Source: CAYQTO01 sp964420455 (lineage in GTDB: Bacteria > Sumerlaeota > Sumerlaeia > SLMS01). Taken from it: a stretch of DNA of 64,000 bases. The DNA is taken from NCBI GenBank assembly GCA_964420455.1, contig CAYQTO010000005.1:1-64000 (forward strand), in the 5' to 3' direction. The position numbers and the translations under genes are program-made. The notes under the pieces were generated by a model, which did not search any database, had not been told where the DNA came from, and saw only the letters and a program-made list of their open reading frames with translations. Positions 16,536 through 24,316 of this stretch are shown here, one piece after another (within the stretch, counting starts at the first letter, position 1; each line of letters starts with the position of its first letter).

Positions 16536-17912
16536 TCATTCGTCAGAATCAGAGATTGTCAGCGCTCGTGCGCTACAGACAAAGGCCAGCGCCGCCAATG
16601 TCTGGAAACCGATTGTGGGAATCCTCAGGGGGAAGTCGGTGAAACTGTGCAGTAGCAACGTGGCCACGCCGACCACGACTGCCCGCTGGAGAAACCGCAG
16701 CGAGCGCGATCCCCGGCGAATAAATCGCCTCATGATCATCCACACCGCTGCCAGGAAAAGCCCCCCACCGACAACCAAACCCACCAGCCCCATCTCCGCA
16801 AGGTACTGGACGTAGTCATTGTGCGCGTGCACGGGAACCTTGCGCGCGATGAAGTTCCCCAACTCGATATTCAGGATGAACTCCCCACCCCCCGGCCCGA
16901 CCCCCAAACCATAGCTCGCCGCGAAGGCACTCAGGCAGGCCAGCCAGAACTCCACACGCCCCTTCAACTGCCCCGCCTGCGACGGGTCGAACCGCTCGCC
17001 GTACTCCTCGGCGACCCCAATAAGGATGAGCATCGCCAGCACGCCGACCACCGCGCCTGTCAGCAGTGCGGCGGGATTCTCCAGCACCCGGAGGCCCAGG
17101 GCCCGGCGGTTCTCCCAAAGGGCCCACGCCACAAGGGCCCCCACACCAACCAGCAGCGAGGACCGGGAGAAGGACACGAGCCAGCCGAGCGCCGCCGCCG
17201 CGATAAGCACCCCGACCAACAGGGCCCGGTCGCCCCGCGCTGTCTGGGTCAGCGGATCGTCGCCACCGCCACCCCGCCCACGCACCACCAACGCGATTGC
17301 CGGCGGCAAGCCCAGCAACACCGCTGCAGCGTGGTGATTCGGATTGTAAAGCGCCGCGTTCGCCCGCGCCGCATTGCCCAGGACATAGCGCCCCAGGCCC
17401 CACCACCCTTCGATCATCGCCAACCCGATCACACCCCCCAGCACCACATACCGCGCCCCGCGATTCCGACATGCCACAATCGCCATCAGGAAGAAGCCCA
17501 GCGACGCCAGCCACTGGTTGACCGCATCAAGACCCGCCTGGGGCGCGAGCCCGAGAGGGGTCCACGCGACCGGCTCGAGCCCGGCACCCTCCCGCGCCTG
17601 CCGCATCATCGTCCAATAAGGCGAAATTGCCTGCGCCAGTCCTCCGGGAACCGGCGCCAGGTACAACGCTCCCCAAAGCGCGGAAAACAGCAGCAACCCG
17701 GCGATCGAAAGCGCGGCCGGCGACATGGGAAGTCCCCCATTCGGCCGCTGGACCACCAATAATACCGCCGCCAGCGCCCCCCCGATCCCGCAAACCGTGA
17801 ACACCGCCGCCCTCGGCACCGTCACCAGCGCGAAGCCCTCGAAGCCAAGCCCCGCCAGCAGCAGCCCCGCACAGATCACGGCGAATACCCAGGACAACGT
17901 GCTCTCCATCAT
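16536..17912 (-). CDS. O-antigen ligase / Wzy_C family membrane protein
   Basis: The 458-residue product has about 11-12 transmembrane helices and a large periplasmic loop before the last helices that contains ISFSRSS-like (here VSFSRSSLLVG) and the motif HAHNDYVQYLAEMG (about residue 375). The H-x-H-N-D-Y pattern is diagnostic of the Wzy_C/O-antigen ligase family. These enzymes join polymers to lipid A-core or other acceptors, or polymerise repeat units. Together with the gene at 7693 it gives the locus two polymerase/ligase-type proteins. Its start overlaps the stop of the TPR gene upstream (ATGA), a pairing often seen for ligases in exosortase-type loci, although no exosortase is visible here. 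Confidence 0.82.
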   Translation of the reverse strand: MMESTLSWVFAVICAGLLLAGLGFEGFALVTVPRAAVFTVCGIGGALAAVLLVVQRPNGGLPMSPAALSIAGLLLFSALWGALYLAPVPGGLAQAISPYWTMMRQAREGAGLEPVAWTPLGLAPQAGLDAVNQWLASLGFFLMAIVACRNRGARYVVLGGVIGLAMIEGWWGLGRYVLGNAARANAALYNPNHHAAAVLLGLPPAIALVVRGRGGGGDDPLTQTARGDRALLVGVLIAAAALGWLVSFSRSSLLVGVGALVAWALWENRRALGLRVLENPAALLTGAVVGVLAMLILIGVAEEYGERFDPSQAGQLKGRVEFWLACLSAFAASYGLGVGPGGGEFILNIELGNFIARKVPVHAHNDYVQYLAEMGLVGLVVGGGLFLAAVWMIMRRFIRRGSRSLRFLQRAVVVGVATLLLHSFTDFPLRIPTIGFQTLAALAFVCSARALTISDSDE

Positions 17913-19153
17913 TCGCTTGCCGGAGCCTCCTCCGCGACCGCGATCGACAGATTGCCGACAAGCACCCTCGCCTCTCCCGCGACCCCGTTGTGCCTCATCT
18001 GGAGCACCAGCGAGGCGACCTCGCCCTCCCGCGAGGAGGGAACCAACACCCGAAGCACCTTGGTGCCCTCCTCACCCAGCGACTCCCCACGATGCCGCTT
18101 GCCGGCCGCCTGTGCCTGAAACTCCACCGTCGCCGAACCCGGCGGGTCCGCCGTCACCTCGATCGTCGCCCGCAAGGGAGGCGACCCTGCCGGCAACACG
18201 AACTGATGAAACTGCCAGGCGGCGCTGCGCCCACCGTTGTGCTCCAGCTCGACGCGCACTCGCCGCCCGTATTCCCCCCCCTCGTCCAGCGATCCGGAAA
18301 CGAAACGGTTCATCGGCAGCGGCTGCCACCCGAGGGGGAAGGCAGCCCGGTCGAAGACCGCCAGGGTCGGCTCCCGCGGGCCATACAGGATCGGGGTTCC
18401 GCCCACAGTTCTCAGGCCCTCCGGCGCATTGCGCCGCCACACCCGGAGCAGCGCCGCCGGCACCACCGGATTCATCAACCGCCGGGCGAGCTGGCTCGAG
18501 GTGTCCGAAACCGAAAGGGCTGCTTCCGGCATCAGGCCAAAGACCCCCTGGTTGAACTCCAGGTTGTTTCCAAGGAGCAGAAGGGCGAGGCGGCCTGCCT
18601 CCGCCGGATCTTCGGCCAGGGGGAGAACCAGACCATAAACCTCCGGCGGCGTGAGCCCGCTCTGGAGGAGCGCCCGTGTGGCGTCCGTCCGCCCTGCGGG
18701 GTCCAGCCGTGCGTTTGACAAAGCCGACTCGATGGCCCGGTCGCGGTCGCCCAGGGCGCTATAGAGCGGGGCGGTCTCGTTCCTAAGCAGGGGATTGGCG
18801 GGCGCGAGTGCCTCCGCTGTCGCCAACGCGCTGGCAGCCTGCCCGGTCCTTCCCTCGTTGATGCGCAGCCAGGCGAGCTCGGTCCACAGGAGCGGCTCGA
18901 AGGGCGAGAGGGTCATCGCCTCGCCAAGCAGTTCCTCCGCCCCCTCGATATCGGGAGGGAACCGCTGGTCCCAACGGGCGCGGGTCGCCTTCTGGAGGGC
19001 GAGGACCCGGCGGGGCACCTCCTCGTTGGGAGTCAGCGCCAGATCGTCGACTGAAAGCTCCAACGCCAGCGAACCCGCCTGTGACGGTGGCCAGACGGAG
19101 AAGGGCAAAAGGGCGAGGATCAGCGCCGGCAGCAGCGGCAGGTAGCGGAGCAA
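17909..19153 (-). CDS. Exported TPR-containing protein of the polysaccharide locus
   Basis: The 414-residue product starts with a hydrophobic segment (LRYLPLLPALILALLPFSV) acting as signal or anchor, followed by a helical region with TPR-like repeats (for example LLWTELAWLRINEGRTGQAA and NPLLRNETAPLYSALGDRDR, about residues 85-150). The C-terminal 150 residues are beta-rich and unassigned. The start is probably the TTG at 19153, because no ATG or GTG is better placed; this is uncertain. The 4-nt overlap with the ligase gene downstream suggests a shared function in polymer assembly. Confidence 0.6.
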   Translation of the reverse strand: MLRYLPLLPALILALLPFSVWPPSQAGSLALELSVDDLALTPNEEVPRRVLALQKATRARWDQRFPPDIEGAEELLGEAMTLSPFEPLLWTELAWLRINEGRTGQAASALATAEALAPANPLLRNETAPLYSALGDRDRAIESALSNARLDPAGRTDATRALLQSGLTPPEVYGLVLPLAEDPAEAGRLALLLLGNNLEFNQGVFGLMPEAALSVSDTSSQLARRLMNPVVPAALLRVWRRNAPEGLRTVGGTPILYGPREPTLAVFDRAAFPLGWQPLPMNRFVSGSLDEGGEYGRRVRVELEHNGGRSAAWQFHQFVLPAGSPPLRATIEVTADPPGSATVEFQAQAAGKRHRGESLGEEGTKVLRVLVPSSREGEVASLVLQMRHNGVAGEARVLVGNLSIAVAEEAPASE

Positions 19154-19347
19154 AACGGGGGATCTTGGAGCGATGGATTTTGGGTGGGTGTCTGTAAACT
19201 AAAGATGGGGCAATCGGTTCTTCGCGACCCACCGGGGCAAGGAAGGAACGTTGGAAAAAGTGATTTTGATGGAGAGGCAGGGGGGTGCGGCCCGGAAAGT
19301 GGGCCGCACTCAGCGCACGAGGGCGGAAAAGTAAAGGCTTTTACATT
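19154..19347. other. Intergenic region
   Basis: This 194-bp stretch lies between two minus-strand genes. It includes an AT-richer tract near 19331-19360 (aaaggcttttacattttatt) that could hold the 3' end of the upstream gene and the promoter of the TPR gene. No gene or clear terminator hairpin was found. Confidence 0.4.
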
Positions 19348-20337
19348 TTATTGCTCGTCGAAAACAACCTCATCTATCGAATCGTTGGTGGGATCCGTCA
19401 CGGCCGCCTGCCGGTCGAAGAGCGGCTTGCGGTTGGCCTCGGAACTCGGGGTGCGGGGGGTGGCGGCGCTCCACGGAAACGGGGTTGCACCAACCTGACG
19501 CAGGTGCGTCACCGGCTGAACGGGAGGCACCCCACTCGGCGCGGTGTCGCGCCGCGACGGCTCGATGATCTCGCTTTCGTGGGGCTTGGGGGCGTGGGGA
19601 TTGTTCGCATACAGCTTGGCCCGCATGGAATCCACCGCTTCTTTGCGGCGCCGCGAGGATTCGTCCGATTCCAGCGACAGCCCCTTGGGGACCTTCACCT
19701 TCGATCCGCTGGAGACAGAGAATCGCCTTGAGGAAACCAGCTCCCCGCTGCGCCGCTGCATGTCTTCCTCGCTCTCGACGGCGCGCCGCGGGGTTTCCTC
19801 CTTGCGCTTGGGAAGCTCCGCCTTGGGCCGGACAGGCATCGCCTGAGGGGCTGGCTCACGCCGCCAGTTTGTACCGCTCTGGTCCGCCATGGCGCCGAGA
19901 AACTGAATCCTCAACGCCTTGAGGATGTCCTTTCGGGGACTCACCGCGAAGGGCACCTCCCGGTAATCGGGAAAAAAGGCATGCATGGCCTTGTTCAGGC
20001 CGAAATTGGCGGCGTCTCCCAGTATCTCCTCCGAGGGGGTCACACTCCACTTGGCGAGGAGTTCCTGCAACTGAACGTAGGCTTGCATCGTGGCGTAGCC
20101 GATGAAGGCGCCGTACTTCTCTTCCATTGGGGGAGGGCTCCAGGCGTGCACGGAGGTACACACGGTTTCGTGTAATGCCTTACCCGTTAGCGATTTTGGG
20201 TCCGAGTCAATCAGGAACGCTCGTGCACCGTAACTTCTGATTTTCGAAAGCCCCGGTTTCAGCGTTTGCCCCCAAGCCTCTGGGGGGATCACGCAAATGT
20301 GCAGACGTAAATGCCCACCCGGCACGGATTTGTGCAC
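19348..20337 (-). CDS. Protein of unknown function with a disordered C-terminal half
   Basis: The 329-residue product is not recognised. Residues 1-165 look folded (LRLHICVIPPEAWGQ, YGARAFLIDSDPKSLTGKAL, YGAFIGYATMQAYVQLQELL), while residues 170-329 are rich in Arg, Ser, Pro, Glu and Lys and are predicted by eye to be disordered. It has no signal peptide or membrane helix, so it is probably cytoplasmic. The GTG at 20337 is the longest credible start; no ATG lies within the folded part before residue 71. It is divergent from another unknown gene at 20449 across 111 bp, and the two may work together. Confidence 0.55.
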   Translation of the reverse strand: MHKSVPGGHLRLHICVIPPEAWGQTLKPGLSKIRSYGARAFLIDSDPKSLTGKALHETVCTSVHAWSPPPMEEKYGAFIGYATMQAYVQLQELLAKWSVTPSEEILGDAANFGLNKAMHAFFPDYREVPFAVSPRKDILKALRIQFLGAMADQSGTNWRREPAPQAMPVRPKAELPKRKEETPRRAVESEEDMQRRSGELVSSRRFSVSSGSKVKVPKGLSLESDESSRRRKEAVDSMRAKLYANNPHAPKPHESEIIEPSRRDTAPSGVPPVQPVTHLRQVGATPFPWSAATPRTPSSEANRKPLFDRQAAVTDPTNDSIDEVVFDEQ

Positions 20338-20448
20338 CTCGGGAGATTTTGCCGGTGCAGGGTTTCATTCCGCAATTTCCTGCGTGACACGCAGCCGAAA
20401 CGTCCCATCCTGTGGGGCGAATCTGGACCCCGCTGGAAGGATTGAATC

Positions 20449-21231
20449 GTGGCGAAGCGCCTCAGCCTCCTTGTCTATACAGATAGCCGGACCCCACTTG
20501 AAACCAGCCAAAGCGCCGATGGCGACGTCCTCCTCCGCTCGGAGTTCGGTGTTCCCCTGCTTTGGATCTTCTGTTTCGGAGGCCGGAACATCTGGGAACC
20601 GGGGGATGACATCGCCGCCCGCGGAGGCGCCGTCGGAAGCCGCAACATCTACGAAACCCCGGTCGATGTGGCCCTGACGCGCCTCCAATATGCCACCTCC
20701 GCCCTTGGCGGGTCCCGCTACCTCTGGCCGTTCCTCTGCCCCCTTCCCATCCTCGAACGGCGCCTGCGCGCCCGCGGCCGCCAGGGCTTTGTTCGCGTCG
20801 TCGCCCCCTGGATCCTGACCCTGGCGGAAAACGATCTCGACCGCTGGCGCGCCACCACCGCCTTCGCCGAAAACTGCGTTCACCACGCCGACGTGGACCG
20901 CATGCGGGAGGCGCGGCTCGCCCTCCGCCAGTTCGAGGCCTTTTGCCCCTTCGTCCCCCACGGCGACGGGCGCGACCTCGACCGCATGGAGAAGCTCAAG
21001 GTCTACCGCGACCGCCCCGAGATCCTGCGTCTGGTCGCCCTCATGATCGGCGATGGCACTGCCGAGGACGTCCTCCAGCGGGGTATCGAGCGCGACGTTA
21101 TCCCCCAATTTGAGAAGGCACGGCACCTCGAGCCCCTCAAGGAGGAGCCCCTCAAGCCCTTCCCCGACGAGGAGGGGGCGTCATCCAGCAGTTTGCTGGG
21201 CAGGGTGGCTGGCTTGTTCCGGCGGAGATAA
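20449..21231 (+). CDS. Protein of unknown function
   Basis: The 260-residue product is not recognised. It starts VAKRLSLLVYTDSRTPLETS at a GTG and is rich in Arg and Leu, with a Trp/Phe-containing core (GVPLLWIFCFGGRNIWEPGD) and a basic tail ending LLGRVAGLFRRR that could be a membrane-associating amphipathic helix. No transmembrane segment or enzyme motif is obvious. The codon usage is strongly GC-biased at third positions, as expected of a real gene. It diverges from the unknown gene ending upstream and is convergent, 3 bp apart, with the poly-Asp FecR-like gene. Confidence 0.6.
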   Translation: MAKRLSLLVYTDSRTPLETSQSADGDVLLRSEFGVPLLWIFCFGGRNIWEPGDDIAARGGAVGSRNIYETPVDVALTRLQYATSALGGSRYLWPFLCPLPILERRLRARGRQGFVRVVAPWILTLAENDLDRWRATTAFAENCVHHADVDRMREARLALRQFEAFCPFVPHGDGRDLDRMEKLKVYRDRPEILRLVALMIGDGTAEDVLQRGIERDVIPQFEKARHLEPLKEEPLKPFPDEEGASSSSLLGRVAGLFRRR

Positions 21232-21234
21232 GGC

Positions 21235-22056
21235 CTATCGCGTGAGCTGCTCGGGCACCACGGGGCTCACCGGCGGGGCTGGCTGAAAAAAGTTCCCATC
21301 CCCGTCATCATCATCATCGTCATCATCGCCGCCGATGCCGAGGATGTCGTCGCGGGCGTCATCGCTGATAAGGACGTAGGCGACCGCTCCGGCGGCGGCT
21401 GCACCACCGCCGATCGCCGCCCAGCGCCAGAACGGCGCCGCTTCGTCCCGGTCCTGCGAATCCTGGTTCCGGACCTCGCTCTGGGTCGGCTCGACTTCGG
21501 CAATCTGCAGGCCGGGCAGCGGGAAAGCTTCCCAACGGCCAAGGGGATCACGCACGAGGCGGATGACATCCGTGTGGCCCAGCACCGCCACCTGGGTTCC
21601 CGAGGCGGTATCACGGACCGCAAGCGTCCGGCCGGCGCCCGCCACCCGAACCTCGTCGGGGCTGATGCGGCGAACGGCCATCATGCCCGGTTCGTCGCCA
21701 GCGGCCGCCTCAATCGCCAGCGATTCCACCCGCAGGATGGCCCCGTCACCGCCCTCGAAGCTCAAGGCTCCGTTGCCGCTCCGGAGCGTAACCGTCGTCG
21801 CCTCCTGGACTTCCGCCGCCGAATCGCTGTTGAGCAGCAGGGCGCTCCCTTGGGCCGTCTGGACGATCAGCGGCGCTGCCGTCGAGGCGATCCGGTCGCC
21901 AGCCTCGATGCCGGTCGTGGCATGGGCGCCGGGTTTGTGCTCCACCCCCTGACGGACGATGCGATAGGGTGCGGGCGAATCCGCCGTTCCCACCATCCCG
22001 GCCGGGACAGAGGCGGCAAACAGCAGACAGGCAAGGACCGGGACCGTGGGCTTCAT
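21235..22056 (-). CDS. FecR-like exported membrane protein with a poly-Asp tail (paralogue)
   Basis: The 273-residue product has a signal peptide (about residues 1-19), a beta-rich FecR-like region (GIEAGDRIASTAAPLIVQT, then VQEATTVTLRSGNGALSFEG), a Gly/Ala transmembrane helix near residues 213-234 (WRWAAIGGGAAAAGAVAYVL) and the tail GG-D8-G-D-G-NFFQPAPP ending 20 residues later. Order of parts, Asp run and the NFF triplet match the protein at 2110-2961, although the two are divergent elsewhere. The ATG at 22056 gives the full signal peptide. The role is unknown; envelope location is inferred. Confidence 0.7.
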   Translation of the reverse strand: MKPTVPVLACLLFAASVPAGMVGTADSPAPYRIVRQGVEHKPGAHATTGIEAGDRIASTAAPLIVQTAQGSALLLNSDSAAEVQEATTVTLRSGNGALSFEGGDGAILRVESLAIEAAAGDEPGMMAVRRISPDEVRVAGAGRTLAVRDTASGTQVAVLGHTDVIRLVRDPLGRWEAFPLPGLQIAEVEPTQSEVRNQDSQDRDEAAPFWRWAAIGGGAAAAGAVAYVLISDDARDDILGIGGDDDDDDDDGDGNFFQPAPPVSPVVPEQLTR

Positions 22057-22148
22057 GGCAGCTCGCTCGTGTGCGAAAAGTTCACCTACCGCATGGCATT
22101 CGCTTCCCGCCCTCCGGGTCCGTCAAGGCGAGAGTCGCGGCGGCGGTC

Positions 22149-23366
22149 CTAGATGGCGAAGTCGCCGGAGGGCTCGCGACGGGGCGTGTTTGATTCCCGG
22201 TCCCGCTGGAGGTTGTTCAGCTTGTACTGAAAGTAGGGTGTGAACAGCTCCGGCTCGAGGAGGAAGGAGTCGTGCCCCTTGTCCGAATGCACGGTGATGT
22301 GCTGGTAATTGATCCTGTTGGTCTTCAAGGCCTCGGCGATTTCGATCTGCTCCCCGGGGTAGAAACACACGTCGGAGTTGATCGAGAAAACGAGCCAGTC
22401 CTGGCCCTTGCAGCGGGCGAGGGCGCGGTTGGCGTTCCCGCTGGCGAGGTCCCGTGGAAGGTCGAACATCTGCCAGGCGTTGATGATCCTTAGGTAGGAG
22501 TTCGCGTCGAAGCGCTGGACAAATTTCCGCCCCTGGTGGATGATATAGGATTCGACCTGGTGTTGGAGCCGGTAGCCGGAAAGGTAGTCGGTGGGCTGGA
22601 TGATGGTCTTGCGGGCCCTTTGCTCCATGAGTGTCAGGGAGACGAAGCTCTTGTGGCTGATGATGCGTGCGAGGGTCAGGCCGGAGGTGGGCGGGTCGCC
22701 GTCGTAGTAGTCGCCGCCGCGGAAGTTTGGGTCCTCCTCGATGGCGTAGATCTGTTCGAAGTTGTAGGCCTTGGCGAGGACCGTTGCACGGAGGCCTGCC
22801 GCAATGGGGAACACCCCGAGGACGCGGCGGGGAAACCTTGCGGCGAAATCGATCGCGCAGAATCCCCCCAGCGAGGCACCCACCACGCCGGTCAGCGTCT
22901 GGATCCCGAGCTGGTCCAGCAGTCGGACGTTCGCGTTCACAATGTCGTGGATGGAGGGATAGGGAAAACGGCTGCCGTACGGCTTTCCGTCCGCAGGGTG
23001 GGGGCTCATCGGGCCCGTGGACCCGTAGCAGCCCCCCGGATAGTTCGCGCAGATGACGAAGAACCGGCGCGTGTCGAGCGCCCGATTCGGGCCAACGAAG
23101 CCATCCCACCAGCCCGCCTGGCATTCCGGCGTCCACAGCGGGTTGTCGCCAGGCCCCTCGGGGTCCTTCCCCGCCAGATTGGGCGAGCCGCTCAGCGCGT
23201 GAAACACCAGGATCGCATTGTCCCGCTGGGGGCTCAACGTCCCGTAGGTCTTGTAGCCGAGAACCAGCGGATCCGCCCGCGATCCGTCCTGGAAAAAGAA
23301 CGGGTTCTCCTCCGACGAGATGGTCGAGAACTGAAACGGAACGTTGTCGACGGTTGTGTTGGGCAA
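22149..23366 (-). CDS. metX: Homoserine O-acetyltransferase
   Basis: The 405-residue product (with the start used here) is an alpha/beta hydrolase of the MetX family, which activates homoserine with acetyl-CoA (or succinyl-CoA in some members) for methionine synthesis in the cytoplasm. The catalytic Ser is in VGASLGGF, the Asp in SINSDVCFYP and the His in DKGHDSFL. Family blocks GPMSPHPADGKPYG and NYPGGCYGSTGP are intact. No ATG or GTG lies at the right place: the TTG at 23366 (LPNTTVDN) is the most plausible start, without a strong ribosome site, so the N-terminus is uncertain by up to 15 residues. It follows the PhzF-family gene by 98 bp on the same strand. Confidence 0.88.
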   Translation of the reverse strand: MPNTTVDNVPFQFSTISSEENPFFFQDGSRADPLVLGYKTYGTLSPQRDNAILVFHALSGSPNLAGKDPEGPGDNPLWTPECQAGWWDGFVGPNRALDTRRFFVICANYPGGCYGSTGPMSPHPADGKPYGSRFPYPSIHDIVNANVRLLDQLGIQTLTGVVGASLGGFCAIDFAARFPRRVLGVFPIAAGLRATVLAKAYNFEQIYAIEEDPNFRGGDYYDGDPPTSGLTLARIISHKSFVSLTLMEQRARKTIIQPTDYLSGYRLQHQVESYIIHQGRKFVQRFDANSYLRIINAWQMFDLPRDLASGNANRALARCKGQDWLVFSINSDVCFYPGEQIEIAEALKTNRINYQHITVHSDKGHDSFLLEPELFTPYFQYKLNNLQRDRESNTPRREPSGDFAI

Positions 23367-23464
23367 CTTGGGCGGACTCGGCCTGGATGGATAACCTTCA
23401 AGGGGGTTGGGGTATGGCGGCGTCGGGGATCCGGGGCAAAGAGAGATTCCAGCCCCCGGCAGCC

Positions 23465-24244
23465 CTAGGTGCAGAGCGCCCCACGGACAACGGTCACCGC
23501 GCCACCAGTTAGGAAGACGCGGTCGCCCGCGAGGCGCACCCGCAGGGTTCCTCCGCGGCGCGAGGCCTGGTGCGCGACGAAGTCGACCTTGTCCAGCGCC
23601 TTTGCCCAGTACGGGGCGAGCACGCAATGGGCGGAACCGGTGACGGGATCTTCGGGGATGCCGCATCCCGGCGCGAAGAACCGCGAGACGAAGTCGATCT
23701 CCCCGCCAGCGGAGGCCGCGGTGACGATCAGCCCGCCGGGAATCAGGGAGGCGATTGGGGCCATGCGTGGGGTCAGGTCGCGGACGGTCTTGTCGCTGGC
23801 GACTTCCACCAGGGCCATCTCGCGCGACAGGCCGTAGTACATCGGCCGGGTGCCGAGGATCGACTCGAGTTCCCCGGGGATGACGGCGGTGCGGGGCGGG
23901 TCCGAGGGAAGGTCAATAGTGACGCCGTCGTCCTGGCGGCGGGCGACGAGGGGGCCGCTCTTTGTGTGGAAGGTAACGTCGCCTGCGCGGCCCCGCTCGA
24001 ACAGGACATGGGCCGAGGCCAGCGTGGCGTGGCCACACAGGTTGACCTCGGTGGTGGGGGTGAACCAGCGCAGGTCGAAGGAGTCGTCGCTGCGGGGGGA
24101 GACGAAGGCGGTCTCGGAAAGATTCATCTCGGCGGCGACCTGTTGCATCCATTCGGGCTCGGCGGGATGCTCGAGGAGACAAACGGCGGCGGGATTCCCG
24201 GTAAAGGGTTCCGTGGCGAAGGCGTCGACAATCGTCAGGTTCAC
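23465..24244 (-). CDS. PhzF-family isomerase/epimerase-like protein
   Basis: The 259-residue product belongs to the PhzF family (diaminopimelate-epimerase fold). The N-terminal half shows VDAFATEPFTGNPAAVC and the family Glu in MNLSETAF (about residue 45), the general acid/base in PhzF itself; WFTPTTEVNLCGHATLA is the strongest family signature, and the second half has FFAPGCGIPEDPVTGSAHC. Most members outside phenazine clusters have no known substrate, and nothing here indicates phenazine synthesis. The start is a GTG at 24244. It is divergent from the GHL10 gene at 24317. Confidence 0.88.
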   Translation of the reverse strand: MNLTIVDAFATEPFTGNPAAVCLLEHPAEPEWMQQVAAEMNLSETAFVSPRSDDSFDLRWFTPTTEVNLCGHATLASAHVLFERGRAGDVTFHTKSGPLVARRQDDGVTIDLPSDPPRTAVIPGELESILGTRPMYYGLSREMALVEVASDKTVRDLTPRMAPIASLIPGGLIVTAASAGGEIDFVSRFFAPGCGIPEDPVTGSAHCVLAPYWAKALDKVDFVAHQASRRGGTLRVRLAGDRVFLTGGAVTVVRGALCT

Positions 24245-24316
24245 GGGGGTCGCCTTTCGGTTGATGTGGTGCGATCGGGCGTGAAGCGGTGGCCGCGAAT
24301 CAAACGGAGACTTGTC

